In this document: piece after piece, positions 8,419-15,913 of the stretch | How positions within the stretch are numbered: position 1 is the stretch's first letter | How the letters are laid out: every line of letters begins with the position of its first letter | NCBI GenBank assembly: GCA_045593555.1 | Contig: JAZNWU010000026.1 | Coordinates: 23,732 to 87,731, forward strand | Reading direction: 5' to 3' | Length of the DNA: 64,000 bases | Source of the DNA: Fimenecus sp045593555 | GTDB taxonomy: Bacteria; Bacillota; Clostridia; Oscillospirales; Acutalibacteraceae | The notes under the pieces: generated by a model | What the model saw: only the letters and a program-made list of their open reading frames with translations | The model's database searches: none | What the model was told of the DNA's origin: nothing | Made by a program: the position numbers and the translations under genes

Positions 8419-9151
8419 TAAAATTGAACTTTTTGACGGTGAACATATTGAAGATTTAGGTGAAGGTGTTGGTGTGGTTGTATCAAAACAACACACATTT
8501 GGCACGGATGCAATGTTGCTGGCTGACTTTGCAAAACCTAAAAGAAATGATATTGCTTGTGATTTCGGTTCGGGTTGCGGAATAATTCCTTTTCTTTGGC
8601 TACGTGATGGTAAATGTGCTGAAATTACAGCAGTAGAAATTCAGGAAAATGCTTGTGACCAGATGAACAGGTCACTTGTATTGAATGATACGGAAAAAAT
8701 TACGGTTTTAAACAGAGATTTAAAAGATATATCAGATTTGAAATCGGGTAGTTTTGATTTAATTACAATGAATCCACCATATAAAATTGAAAATGGTGGA
8801 ATAAAAAATGAAGAAGACTTTGCAACAATTGCCCGTCACGAAACACTTTGTAATATGGACGACATAGCAAAAAGTGCTGCTCGTCTTTTGCGTTTTGGTG
8901 GTAAACTCTGTATTTGCCACAGACCTGAAAGAGTGTTTGATGCAATGTATTCAATGAGAGTTAACGGAATTGAGCCAAAAACGCTTAAATTTGTATCAAA
9001 AAAAGGTGATACTCAACCTTGGTTAGTGCTTATCGAAGGTAAGCGTGGTGCAAAAAATGGATTAAAGGTTGAGGGAAACCTTGTTGCATATAATGATGAT
9101 GGTACTTTGACTCAGGAAATGCTTAAAATTACTGAAAAGTACAGAAAATAA
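8408..9151 (+). CDS. tRNA1(Val) (adenine-N6)-methyltransferase-like SAM-dependent enzyme
   Basis: A 247-residue class I methyltransferase resembling TrmN6/YfiC, which modifies A37 of tRNA1(Val). The SAM-binding loop is CDFGSGCGIIPF near residue 55. The N6-adenine catalytic motif NPPY (DLITMNPPYKIENGG) follows near 120, and the N-terminal HTFGTDAMLLADF segment is characteristic of the group. The ATG at 8408 was preferred over 8393 because GAGG lies 6 bases before it. It overlaps mgtC by 11 bases and precedes rsmI by 17 bases, so the three look like one operon. Confidence 0.8.
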   Translation: MLTDKIELFDGEHIEDLGEGVGVVVSKQHTFGTDAMLLADFAKPKRNDIACDFGSGCGIIPFLWLRDGKCAEITAVEIQENACDQMNRSLVLNDTEKITVLNRDLKDISDLKSGSFDLITMNPPYKIENGGIKNEEDFATIARHETLCNMDDIAKSAARLLRFGGKLCICHRPERVFDAMYSMRVNGIEPKTLKFVSKKGDTQPWLVLIEGKRGAKNGLKVEGNLVAYNDDGTLTQEMLKITEKYRK

Positions 9152-9168
9152 AGAAAGGAATCGGACAT

Positions 9169-9993
9169 ATGAGCGGAAAACTTTATGTTGTAGGAACACC
9201 AATCGGCAATTTGTCCGATTTTTCTCCGAGAGCAAAAGAAACTTTGGCATCTGTTGATTTTATTGCAGCAGAGGATACAAGAGTTACACAGAAAATACTT
9301 AATTATTTTGATATAAAAAAACCACTTATCAGCTATTATGAGCATAATCGTCGAGAACGTGGAGAAATGATTGTTTCAAGAATATTGAATGGCGAAGTCT
9401 GTGCCATAGTGACAGATGCAGGAATGCCTTGCATTTCTGACCCCGGACAAGACTTAGTTTTCCTTTGTCATGAAAAGGGAATTCCTGTTGAGTCTGTTCC
9501 CGGACCAACTGCTTTTGCAACAGCTTTGGCAATAAGCGGAATGGAAAGTGGTCGTTTTACTTTTGAGGGCTTTTTAAGTACAAATAAACCGAGCAGAAAA
9601 GAGCATCTTGAGGAACTTAAAGATGAAACAAGAACTATGATTTTCTATGAAGCACCTCATAAGCTTAAAGCAACGCTTAAGGATATGTATTCTTATTTTG
9701 GTGACCGTGAAATTGCAATAGTAAAAGAACTTACTAAAATTCACGAAACAGTAATGAGGACAAGCCTTAAAGGTGCAATTGATTATTTTGATGTTGAAAA
9801 CCCAAGAGGTGAGTATGTTCTCATTCTTGCAGGTGTGGAAAAAATAAAAGAAAAACAACCTGTCACATTAGAACAGGCTGTCTGTGTTGCAAAAGAACTT
9901 GTTGATAAAGGTATAAGCATAAACGAAGCAGCAAAAACTGTTGCCGGTGAAACAGGAATAAAGAAAAGCTTGATTTATAAAGAATTACTTTGA
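9169..9993 (+). CDS. rsmI: 16S rRNA (cytidine1402-2'-O)-methyltransferase RsmI
   Basis: A 274-residue tetrapyrrole-methylase-fold enzyme. It starts LYVVGTPIGNLSDFSPRAKETL and has the family motifs AAEDTRVTQKILNYF, VTDAGMPCISDPG and SVPGPTAFATALAISG, all characteristic of RsmI, which 2'-O-methylates C1402 in the ribosomal P site. Length fits the family. An AAAGAAAGG ribosome site precedes the ATG. Its last 9 bases overlap the end of the convergent XRE gene. Confidence 0.93.
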   Translation: MSGKLYVVGTPIGNLSDFSPRAKETLASVDFIAAEDTRVTQKILNYFDIKKPLISYYEHNRRERGEMIVSRILNGEVCAIVTDAGMPCISDPGQDLVFLCHEKGIPVESVPGPTAFATALAISGMESGRFTFEGFLSTNKPSRKEHLEELKDETRTMIFYEAPHKLKATLKDMYSYFGDREIAIVKELTKIHETVMRTSLKGAIDYFDVENPRGEYVLILAGVEKIKEKQPVTLEQAVCVAKELVDKGISINEAAKTVAGETGIKKSLIYKELL

Positions 9994-10608
9994 TTCCTTT
10001 GTTGAATATTTATACATTCTTGCAATTTCCTTATCAATAATTCGGGATGCTTCATTTATAACAGTTTCCATTGATTTTGGCAATTGCTCATTTCGTTTTG
10101 GCTTACTGTCACCTTCAAAAACCAAGGAATTAATAATATGGTCAATCATATTTGTTGTGATAAAAGGCGCTAATTCTTTTTTAGAGTTTTCGTGATTCGG
10201 AATAGCACCTTTAAGCAGAGCAGTAAGGTAAATTCTATAAATGATAAGAACATAGATAGTTCTGATTTTTGATGAATAGTTTCTACCATAGACACCGAGT
10301 CTTTCCATAAGATAAACAGATGAACGGAAGACGGTACTCATTCGCATTTCGCTGTCCTGAGGAAGTTCGTGTTCAACAAAAAGAGCATCGGACATCATCT
10401 TGTTTTCAGTAAGACCTAAAAGGTAGTCGGTACTTACATCGTAAAAAGTTGAAGCACGGCAAAGAAAGTCAAGACCACACTCACGGATACCTTTTTCATA
10501 ATGAGAAAGTAAAGCCTGAGAAACGCCTAAAGACAGTGCAGCTTCTTTCTGACTTAGATTTTTTTCTTTGCGAAGACTTACAAGTCTTGTTGAAACAGAT
10601 GTACTCAT
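9985..10608 (-). CDS. XRE-family transcriptional regulator
   Basis: A 207-residue protein with an N-terminal helix-turn-helix (about 6-62): LVSLRKEKNLSQKEAALSLGVSQALLSHYEKGIRECGLDFLCRASTFYDVSTDYLLGL, the usual XRE pattern. The remaining 140 residues are helical and of unknown function. The start was set at the ATG 10606-10608 because the in-frame ATG at 10618-10620 lies inside a repeat that ends exactly one base before this codon. The upstream ATG has AAAGG only 2 bases before it, which is too close, but it cannot be excluded. Palindromes at 10776-10828 are candidate operators. Confidence 0.8.
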   Translation of the reverse strand: MSTSVSTRLVSLRKEKNLSQKEAALSLGVSQALLSHYEKGIRECGLDFLCRASTFYDVSTDYLLGLTENKMMSDALFVEHELPQDSEMRMSTVFRSSVYLMERLGVYGRNYSSKIRTIYVLIIYRIYLTALLKGAIPNHENSKKELAPFITTNMIDHIINSLVFEGDSKPKRNEQLPKSMETVINEASRIIDKEIARMYKYSTKESK

Positions 10609-10766
10609 AATAATTTCCATAGCCTTTCCGGCTACAATTTCGTATGAAATGTGATTATCATTCCTTGCTGTAGCCGGACAAGGCGTGATGGAAATTTAGT
10701 CCATCTCGAAATTTGTTAATTGCAAATTTCGAGGGACATATAATCAGAATAGCGTGATTTTTCACG
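10609..10766 (-). repeat. Structured repeat A, copy 1 (three hairpins ending at a start codon)
   Basis: A 158-bp unit, read on the minus strand, that also occurs at 41959-42115 on the plus strand. Hairpin 1 is CGTGA/TCACG. Hairpin 2 has CTCGAAATTTG against CAAATTTCGAG. Hairpin 3 is long: AAATTTCCAT and TCCGGCTAC pair with GTAGCCGGA and ATGGAAATT, folding over an AAAGG and an ATG. The element ends one base before the XRE start codon. In the second copy a G-C pair of hairpin 2 becomes A-T, a compensatory change. Confidence 0.8.
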
Positions 10767-10775
10767 CTATAGCCT

Positions 10776-10828
10776 CTTATACTTAAAGTATAAGAATTAT
10801 ACAATATATTAAACAATTTGTATATTGT
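10776..10828. promoter_or_regulatory. Candidate operator palindromes between divergent genes
   Basis: CTTATACTT-A-AAGTATAAG (10776-10794) is a perfect 9-bp-arm palindrome. ACAATATA (10801-10808) and TATATTGT (10821-10828) form a second inverted pair. They lie between the XRE gene's repeat leader and the histidine phosphatase, so they may be autoregulatory sites. No clean sigma-A promoter was assigned here. Confidence 0.4.
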
Positions 10829-10859
10829 TTGATTTTTACAAATTTTCAGGAGATAAAAT

Positions 10860-11582
10860 ATGAAAACTTACCAAATTCATTTAATCCGTCACGCAGTTAC
10901 AAAAGGTAATCTTGAGGGACGATATATCGGTCATACAGATGAGTCTGTATGCGAAGAAGGTATGGCACAGCTTAAGGATATTATAGATAATTATGGCAAT
11001 TATCCTGAAGTTGACGCAGTATTTTCAAGCCCATTAAAAAGGTGTATTGAAACTGCAAAGGCAATTTATCCCGATAAAAACCCAATTATTCTCGATGATT
11101 TAAGAGAATATGATTTCGGTGAATTTGAAGGTAAAACTGCAGAGGAATTACAGGATGATGAGGACTTTGCTGAATGGCTCAGTGGTTCAAATCCAAATAA
11201 AGCAGCACCGTTTGGTGACAGTCAGGTAAGATTCAATTACAGAATTTGTGATTGTTTTGAAAAAATTGTAGATGGTGTTATCAAAGCAGGTGCAAACAGT
11301 ACAGCAGTATTTACTCATGGTGGTGTTATTATGTCGCTTATGCAGACTTATGCACTTCCTGAAGCACCTATGCACGAATGGTTGACACCATCTTGTTGTG
11401 GTTATACTATCCGTATTGACCCGTCAATCTGGTCAAGAGGAATGAAGGTTGAAGCTATTGCAGAATGTCCTGCACAGCCTGAAGTATTTGAACACGAACT
11501 CTGGGATGTCTATGATCCTGAAAAAGACGAATTTGATGTGGCATATTGGGAAGACGACAGTAACTTCACGGATGAGATATAA
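10860..11582 (+). CDS. Histidine phosphatase (phosphoglycerate mutase-like) family protein
   Basis: A 240-residue branch-1 histidine phosphatase. LIRHAVTKGNLEGRYIGHTD carries the phospho-accepting His11, with RHA instead of the more common RHG. VFSSPLKRCIETAKAI, the acid EYDFGEFEG and the second histidine in FTHGGVIMSLM follow. The family removes phosphate from small molecules or proteins (PhoE, CobC and similar), and the substrate here is unknown. An AGGAG site precedes the ATG. It lies 91 bases ahead of uxuA, which has its own promoter. Confidence 0.85.
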   Translation: MKTYQIHLIRHAVTKGNLEGRYIGHTDESVCEEGMAQLKDIIDNYGNYPEVDAVFSSPLKRCIETAKAIYPDKNPIILDDLREYDFGEFEGKTAEELQDDEDFAEWLSGSNPNKAAPFGDSQVRFNYRICDCFEKIVDGVIKAGANSTAVFTHGGVIMSLMQTYALPEAPMHEWLTPSCCGYTIRIDPSIWSRGMKVEAIAECPAQPEVFEHELWDVYDPEKDEFDVAYWEDDSNFTDEI

Positions 11583-11612
11583 AAAATTCCCATAATAACT
11601 ATAAAATTTACA

Positions 11613-11641
11613 TTGAACGATATTTTTTTCAATGATAAAAT
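11613..11641 (+). promoter_or_regulatory. Sigma-A promoter of the uronate operon
   Basis: TTGAAC (11613-11618) and TAAAAT (11636-11641) are 17 bases apart and 33 bases upstream of the uxuA start. No catabolite or GntR-type operator was recognised. Confidence 0.65.
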
Positions 11642-11673
11642 AAATATAACGAAAACATAAGGAGGTAAAACTT

Positions 11674-12720
11674 ATGAAAATGTCATTCCGTTGGTATGGC
11701 GAAAGCGACCCTATATCATTACAATACATTCGCCAGATTCCAAATATGAAAAGCATAGTTAGTGCTGTTTATGATGTAAAACCGGGTGAGGTCTGGCCGG
11801 AAGAATCCATCGAGAAAATGGTAAAACAATGCGAAGAAAACGGTCTTATCTTTGATGTTGTAGAATCAATTCCTGTTCACGAAAACATTAAGCTTGGAAG
11901 AGATAATGTTGACGAACTTTTAGAGGTTTATTGTGAAAACATTCGCCGTTGTGCAAAATATGGAGTTAAATGTGTAACATATAACTTTATGCCTGTTTTT
12001 GACTGGACTCGTACACAACTTGATAAAGAGGCAGAGGATGGTTCAACAAGCCTTGTTATGTATTGGGAACAAATGAAAGGTCTTGACCCACTTAAGGATG
12101 ATATTCATCTTCCGGGTTGGGATTCAAGCTACAGTCAGGAAGAAGTCAGAGAATTAATTTCAGCTTATGGCGAACTTGGTGAAGAGGGGCTTTGGAAAAA
12201 TCTTGAAAAATTTCTTAAAAAGGTTATTCCTGTGGCTGAAGAATGTGACGTTAAAATGGCAATTCATCCCGATGACCCACCATATCCGATTTTCGGTATT
12301 CCAAGAATTATCACTTGTGAAGAAAACATCGACAGAATGTTAAAACTTGTTGATAGTGAGGCAAATAGTCTTTGTCTTTGTACAGGCTCATTAGGTTGTG
12401 CAAAATCAAATGATGTAGTAAAGATGATAAGAAAATACAGTGCAATGAACCGAATTGCATTTATGCATATCAGAAATATTTTGATTATGGAAGACGGAAG
12501 CTTTGAAGAAAGCGGACATCTTTCAGATTGTGGTAGTCTTGATATGTATGAGGTAGTTAAGGCACTTGTAGATACAGGCTTTGACGGTTATGTCCGTCCT
12601 GACCACGGTAGAATGATTTGGGGCGAAACGGGAAAACCGGGATATGGTCTTTTCGACAGAGCACTTGGTGCAACATACATAAACGGTTTGTTTGAAGCAG
12701 TTGAGAAAGGAAGTAAGTAA
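11674..12720 (+). CDS. uxuA: Mannonate dehydratase
   Basis: A 348-residue TIM-barrel enzyme that dehydrates D-mannonate to 2-keto-3-deoxygluconate (KDG) in hexuronate breakdown. UxuA signatures are clear: MSFRWYGESDPISLQYIRQIP at the start, YNFMPVFDWTRT, KMAIHPDDPPYPIFGIPRI, LCLCTGSLG, FMHIRN and GYVRPDHGRMIWGE, which hold the metal-binding Cys and His residues. Length is typical. A strong AAGGAGG site precedes the ATG. It is the first gene of a four-gene uronate cluster ending with eda. Confidence 0.95.
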   Translation: MKMSFRWYGESDPISLQYIRQIPNMKSIVSAVYDVKPGEVWPEESIEKMVKQCEENGLIFDVVESIPVHENIKLGRDNVDELLEVYCENIRRCAKYGVKCVTYNFMPVFDWTRTQLDKEAEDGSTSLVMYWEQMKGLDPLKDDIHLPGWDSSYSQEEVRELISAYGELGEEGLWKNLEKFLKKVIPVAEECDVKMAIHPDDPPYPIFGIPRIITCEENIDRMLKLVDSEANSLCLCTGSLGCAKSNDVVKMIRKYSAMNRIAFMHIRNILIMEDGSFEESGHLSDCGSLDMYEVVKALVDTGFDGYVRPDHGRMIWGETGKPGYGLFDRALGATYINGLFEAVEKGSK

Positions 12721-12724
12721 ACCT

Positions 12725-13573
12725 ATGTTACACGAGAATTTAAAAGGCAGAGTAGCTGTTGTTACAGGTGGTGGCGGTGTCCTTTGTGGCGATTTCGCAA
12801 AAACACTTGCAAAGCAGGGCGTTAAAGTTGCAGTACTTGACCTTAATGAAGCTGCAGCACAGAAAGTTGCTGATGAAATCAATGCCGATGGTGGCGTTGC
12901 TATTGCAGTAGGTTGTAATGTCCTTGAAAAAGAGAGCATGGAAAATGCTCGTGCAATTATCAATGAAAAGCTTGGTACTTGTGACATTCTTCTCAATGGT
13001 GCAGGTGGTAACAACCCTAAAGGCACAACAACAAAAGAAACTCTCGAAAAAATTGACCTTATCGAGAAAAATGATGATATAAAGACATTCTTTGACCTTG
13101 ATGCAAGTGGTATCTCATTTGTATTCAATCTTAATTTCTTGGGAACACTTATTCCTACACAGGTTTTTGCTCGTGATATGGCTGAAAAGGAAAATACTTG
13201 TATTATTATGGTAACATCAATGAATGCTTACCGACCACTTACAAAAATTCCTGCATATTCAGCAGCAAAAGCAGCAGTTAAGAACTTTACAGAATTTATG
13301 GCTGTTCATTTTGCTGATGTTGGTATCCGTGTAAATGCTATTGCACCCGGTTTCTTCTCAACAAATCAGAATAAAGCACTTCTCTGGAATGAAGATGGTA
13401 CACCGACTGCAAGAACAAATAAGATTCTGGGTGCAACACCTATGAAGAGATTTGGTGAAGCAAATGAGCTTTCAGGTGCTTTATTATTCCTTTGTGATGA
13501 AGCATATTCAAGCTTTATTACAGGTACAAGTATCTGCGTTGATGGTGGCTTCTCAGCATACTCAGGCGTATAA
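12725..13573 (+). CDS. uxuB: SDR-family D-fructuronate reductase (mannonate oxidoreductase)
   Basis: A 282-residue short-chain dehydrogenase: VAVVTGGGGVLCGDFAK for cofactor binding, NGAGGN, MVTSMNAYRP with the catalytic Ser, and YSAAKAAVKNF with Tyr/Lys. The GGGGVLxG variant and the insertion near 100-125 match the SDR enzymes that interconvert fructuronate and mannonate in Bacillus-type uronate clusters (YjmF/UxuB). Placement directly after uxuA supports that role. The start at 12725 falls 4 bases after the uxuA stop, with AAAGGAAG upstream. The longer in-frame start at 12692 would lie inside uxuA. Confidence 0.85.
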   Translation: MLHENLKGRVAVVTGGGGVLCGDFAKTLAKQGVKVAVLDLNEAAAQKVADEINADGGVAIAVGCNVLEKESMENARAIINEKLGTCDILLNGAGGNNPKGTTTKETLEKIDLIEKNDDIKTFFDLDASGISFVFNLNFLGTLIPTQVFARDMAEKENTCIIMVTSMNAYRPLTKIPAYSAAKAAVKNFTEFMAVHFADVGIRVNAIAPGFFSTNQNKALLWNEDGTPTARTNKILGATPMKRFGEANELSGALLFLCDEAYSSFITGTSICVDGGFSAYSGV

Positions 13574-13583
13574 TTGGTGGTTC

Positions 13584-13664
13584 TTTTTCCGTTATAGCTC
13601 GTCTGAAATGCTCGTTAATACACGCAAGTATGAACTCCGCTTTCATACGGCTCTAACAAAAAAA
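13584..13664 (+). repeat. Diverged palindromic intergenic element, related to repeat B
   Basis: A TTTTTCCGTTATAGC arm (from 13584) is mirrored by GCTCTAACAAAAAAA (ending 13664), the same general plan as the four repeat B copies, although the centre differs. A further hairpin, ACTTATG (13674-13680) with CATAAGT (13694-13700), lies between it and the kdgK ribosome site. It begins 10 bases after the upstream stop codon. Confidence 0.45.
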
Positions 13665-13726
13665 CAACTCACCACTTATGTTGGTTTTATCAGCATAAGT
13701 TGTAACAGAAATTTGGAGGTATAATT

Positions 13727-14824
13727 ATGAATTTAAACCTTAGAAAAAAGGAAGATTGTATGTTTGATATGATTTCACTTGGTGAAATTATGCTTCGTCT
13801 TGACCCGGGTGAGGGCAGAATTAAAACTGCTCGTTCATTTCGTGCTTGGGAAGGTGGCGGTGAGTACAACGTTGCTCGTGGACTTCGTCGTTGCTTTGGT
13901 ATGAAAACTGCAGTAGTAACTGCTTTTGCAGATAATGAAGTTGGTCGTCTTCTTGAAGACTTTATTATGCAGGGTGGCGTTGATACTTCTCTTATCAAAT
14001 GGGTTAAGTATGACGGTATCGGCAGAACAGTAAGAAACGGTCTTAACTTTACAGAACGTGGTTATGGTATCCGTGGTGCGGTTGGTGTTTCTGACCGTGG
14101 TAATACAGCAATTTCTCAGCTTAAGGCAGGAGATATTGACTGGGATTACATTTTCGGTACACTTGGTGTTCGTTGGCTTCATACAGGTGGTATTTTTGCA
14201 GCACTTTCAGAGTCAACTGCAGAAGTTGCTATTGAAGCAGTTAAAACAGCAAAGAAATACGGCACAATCGTATCTTATGACCTTAACTACCGTCCATCAC
14301 TCTGGAATGACATCGGTGGTAAGGCAAAGGCACAGGAAGTTAATAAGGAAATTGCAAAATATATCGACGTTATGATTGGTAACGAAGAAGATTTCACAGC
14401 ATGTCTTGGATTTGAAATTGAAGGTAACGACGAAAACCTTAAGGAACTCAATATCGAGGGTTACTACAAGATGCTTGAAGAAGTTGTTAAGGTTTATCCT
14501 AACTTTAAGGTTATCGCAACAACACTTCGTACAGTTAAAACTGCAACTGTTAACGACTGGTCAGCAATCTGCTATGCAGATGGTAAGGTTCATAAGGGAC
14601 TTGAACTTCCGGGACTTGAAATTCTTGACCGTGTTGGTGGTGGCGACTCATTCGCATCAGGTCTTATCTATGGTCTTATGACAACAGAAGATGCACAGAC
14701 AGCAGTCAACTACGGTGTTGCTCACGGTGCACTTGCAATGACAACACCAGGGGATACATCAATGGCATCACTTAAGGAAGTAGAAAATATTGTCAAAGGC
14801 TCAGGTGCTCGAGTACAGAGATAG
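13727..14824 (+). CDS. kdgK: 2-dehydro-3-deoxygluconokinase (KDG kinase)
   Basis: A 365-residue PfkB/ribokinase-family sugar kinase that phosphorylates KDG to KDPG. Features are the SLGEIMLRLDPGEGRI start typical of KdgK, the substrate-lid region with WEGGGEYNVARGLRR, and the catalytic LDRVGGGDSFASGL near residue 305, whose Asp acts as base. The ATG at 13727 follows TTGGAGG; an alternative start at 13760 would shorten it by 11 residues. The gene context (uxuA, SDR reductase, eda) fixes the substrate better than the family alone. Confidence 0.9.
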   Translation: MNLNLRKKEDCMFDMISLGEIMLRLDPGEGRIKTARSFRAWEGGGEYNVARGLRRCFGMKTAVVTAFADNEVGRLLEDFIMQGGVDTSLIKWVKYDGIGRTVRNGLNFTERGYGIRGAVGVSDRGNTAISQLKAGDIDWDYIFGTLGVRWLHTGGIFAALSESTAEVAIEAVKTAKKYGTIVSYDLNYRPSLWNDIGGKAKAQEVNKEIAKYIDVMIGNEEDFTACLGFEIEGNDENLKELNIEGYYKMLEEVVKVYPNFKVIATTLRTVKTATVNDWSAICYADGKVHKGLELPGLEILDRVGGGDSFASGLIYGLMTTEDAQTAVNYGVAHGALAMTTPGDTSMASLKEVENIVKGSGARVQR

Positions 14825-14828
14825 TTTC

Positions 14829-14909
14829 TTTTTCCGCAATACTTCGTGGCTTTCGGCTCGCGGTATAGCACATACAGCTTCGCCTCTGCCACATTGTCTT
14901 GCAAAAAAA
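14829..14909 (+). repeat. Repeat B, copy 1 (operon-internal hairpin)
   Basis: Begins 4 bases after the kdgK stop. The outer arm TTTTTCCGCAA pairs with TTGCAAAAAAA, and the inner arm GTGGC pairs with GCCAC. The same unit is at 15661, 29610 and 35754. Those at 29610 and 35754 have CGTAA/TTACG and GTTGC/GCAAC instead, so both stems show compensatory changes. Confidence 0.8.
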
Positions 14910-14999
14910 TAAATCTATCTCAATTTAAGAGGTAATTTTGTAGGGGCGATTCACAAATCGACCGAAAAATAAAATATATTCCCTATTGGAGATGTAATT

Positions 15000-15656
15000 A
15001 TGGATAAAGAAAAAATTATTACCCGAATTCAGGACTGCGGTATCGTAGCCGTTGTCCGTGCAGAAACAGTTGACCAGGCTATCAGAATTACTGATGCTTG
15101 TATCGAAGGTGGCGTGGCTGCTATTGAACTTACATTCACAGTTCCACATGCTGACAAAGTTATTGAAGAACTTGCAAAGAGATACACGCCAGAAGAAATT
15201 ATTCTTGGCGCAGGTACAGTTCTTGATGCTGCTACTGCAAGAATTGCTATGCTTTCAGGTGCTGAATATATCGTTAGCCCGGCTCTTGACCTTGAAACAC
15301 TCAAGCTTTGTAACCGTTACAGAGTTCCAATGATGCCTGGCATCATGACAGTTCGTGAAGGTCTTCTTGCTATGGAAAACGGTGCAGATATTCTTAAAGT
15401 TTTTCCTGCTGACCTCTTCGGACCAAAGATTATTAAGGATATCAAGGGACCAATTCCTTATGCAAAGATGATGCCGACAGGTGGCGTTGATGCTGATAAT
15501 GTTGGTGAATGGATTAAAGCAGGTGCTGTTGCAGTTGGTGCTGGCTCATCACTTACAGCAGGTGCAAAAACAGGCGACTACAAGAAGATTACTGAAACAG
15601 GTAAGCGTTTTGTAGAAAATATTAAGATTGCAAGAGCTGAGTTGGCAGGCAAATAG
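15000..15656 (+). CDS. eda: 2-dehydro-3-deoxyphosphogluconate aldolase (KDPG/KHG aldolase)
   Basis: A 218-residue class I aldolase that splits KDPG into pyruvate and glyceraldehyde-3-phosphate, the last step of uronate breakdown. Motifs are CGIVAVVRAETVDQA, GGVAAIELTFTVPHA with the catalytic Glu, GAGTVLDA, the Schiff-base Lys in DILKVFPADLFGP, and phosphate-binding MPTGGVDADNVGEW. Length fits the family. GGAGATG precedes the ATG. It is followed by repeat B copy 2 and a strong terminator, so it ends the operon. Confidence 0.95.
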   Translation: MDKEKIITRIQDCGIVAVVRAETVDQAIRITDACIEGGVAAIELTFTVPHADKVIEELAKRYTPEEIILGAGTVLDAATARIAMLSGAEYIVSPALDLETLKLCNRYRVPMMPGIMTVREGLLAMENGADILKVFPADLFGPKIIKDIKGPIPYAKMMPTGGVDADNVGEWIKAGAVAVGAGSSLTAGAKTGDYKKITETGKRFVENIKIARAELAGK

Positions 15657-15660
15657 TTTC

Positions 15661-15741
15661 TTTTTTCGCAATACTTCGCGGCTATCGGCTCGCAGTATAC
15701 CTGATACAGCTTCGCCTCTGCCACATTGTCTTGCAAAAAAA
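15661..15741 (+). repeat. Repeat B, copy 2
   Basis: Begins 4 bases after the eda stop. Outer arms TTTTTTCGCAA and TTGCAAAAAAA pair; the inner stem GCGGC/GCCAC has one mismatch. It is very close in sequence to copy 1, and orientation relative to the gene is the same in all four copies. Confidence 0.8.
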
Positions 15742-15776
15742 TAAATCTATTTGATAAAATAATTGATATTATAATT

Positions 15777-15807
15777 AAGGTAGGATATTTTTTATCCTAC
15801 CTTTTTT
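15777..15807 (+). terminator. Rho-independent terminator of the uronate operon
   Basis: AAGGTAGGATA (15777-15787) pairs with TATCCTACCTT (15793-15803), followed by a T-run. Confidence 0.9.
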
Positions 15808-15808
15808 A

Positions 15809-15837
15809 TTGACACAAAATGAAAAAATGTCTAAAAT
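15809..15837 (+). promoter_or_regulatory. Sigma-A promoter of the Cthe_2159-like lipoprotein gene
   Basis: TTGACA (15809-15814), a 17-base spacer and TAAAAT (15832-15837) directly follow the uronate terminator. The leader to the ATG is about 70 bases long. Confidence 0.75.
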
Positions 15838-15913
15838 ATTTATAAAATGTTAATATCGAGTTCATTTTTTAAGGCAATAATATATGTATAAATTTTCCAA
15901 GGGGGAAATAGGT

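Noticed and set aside
12523..13128. 201-codon minus-strand frame over uxuA and the SDR gene
   Set aside because: It is opposite two well-supported enzymes, Ser/Thr/Pro-rich, and lacks a ribosome site.
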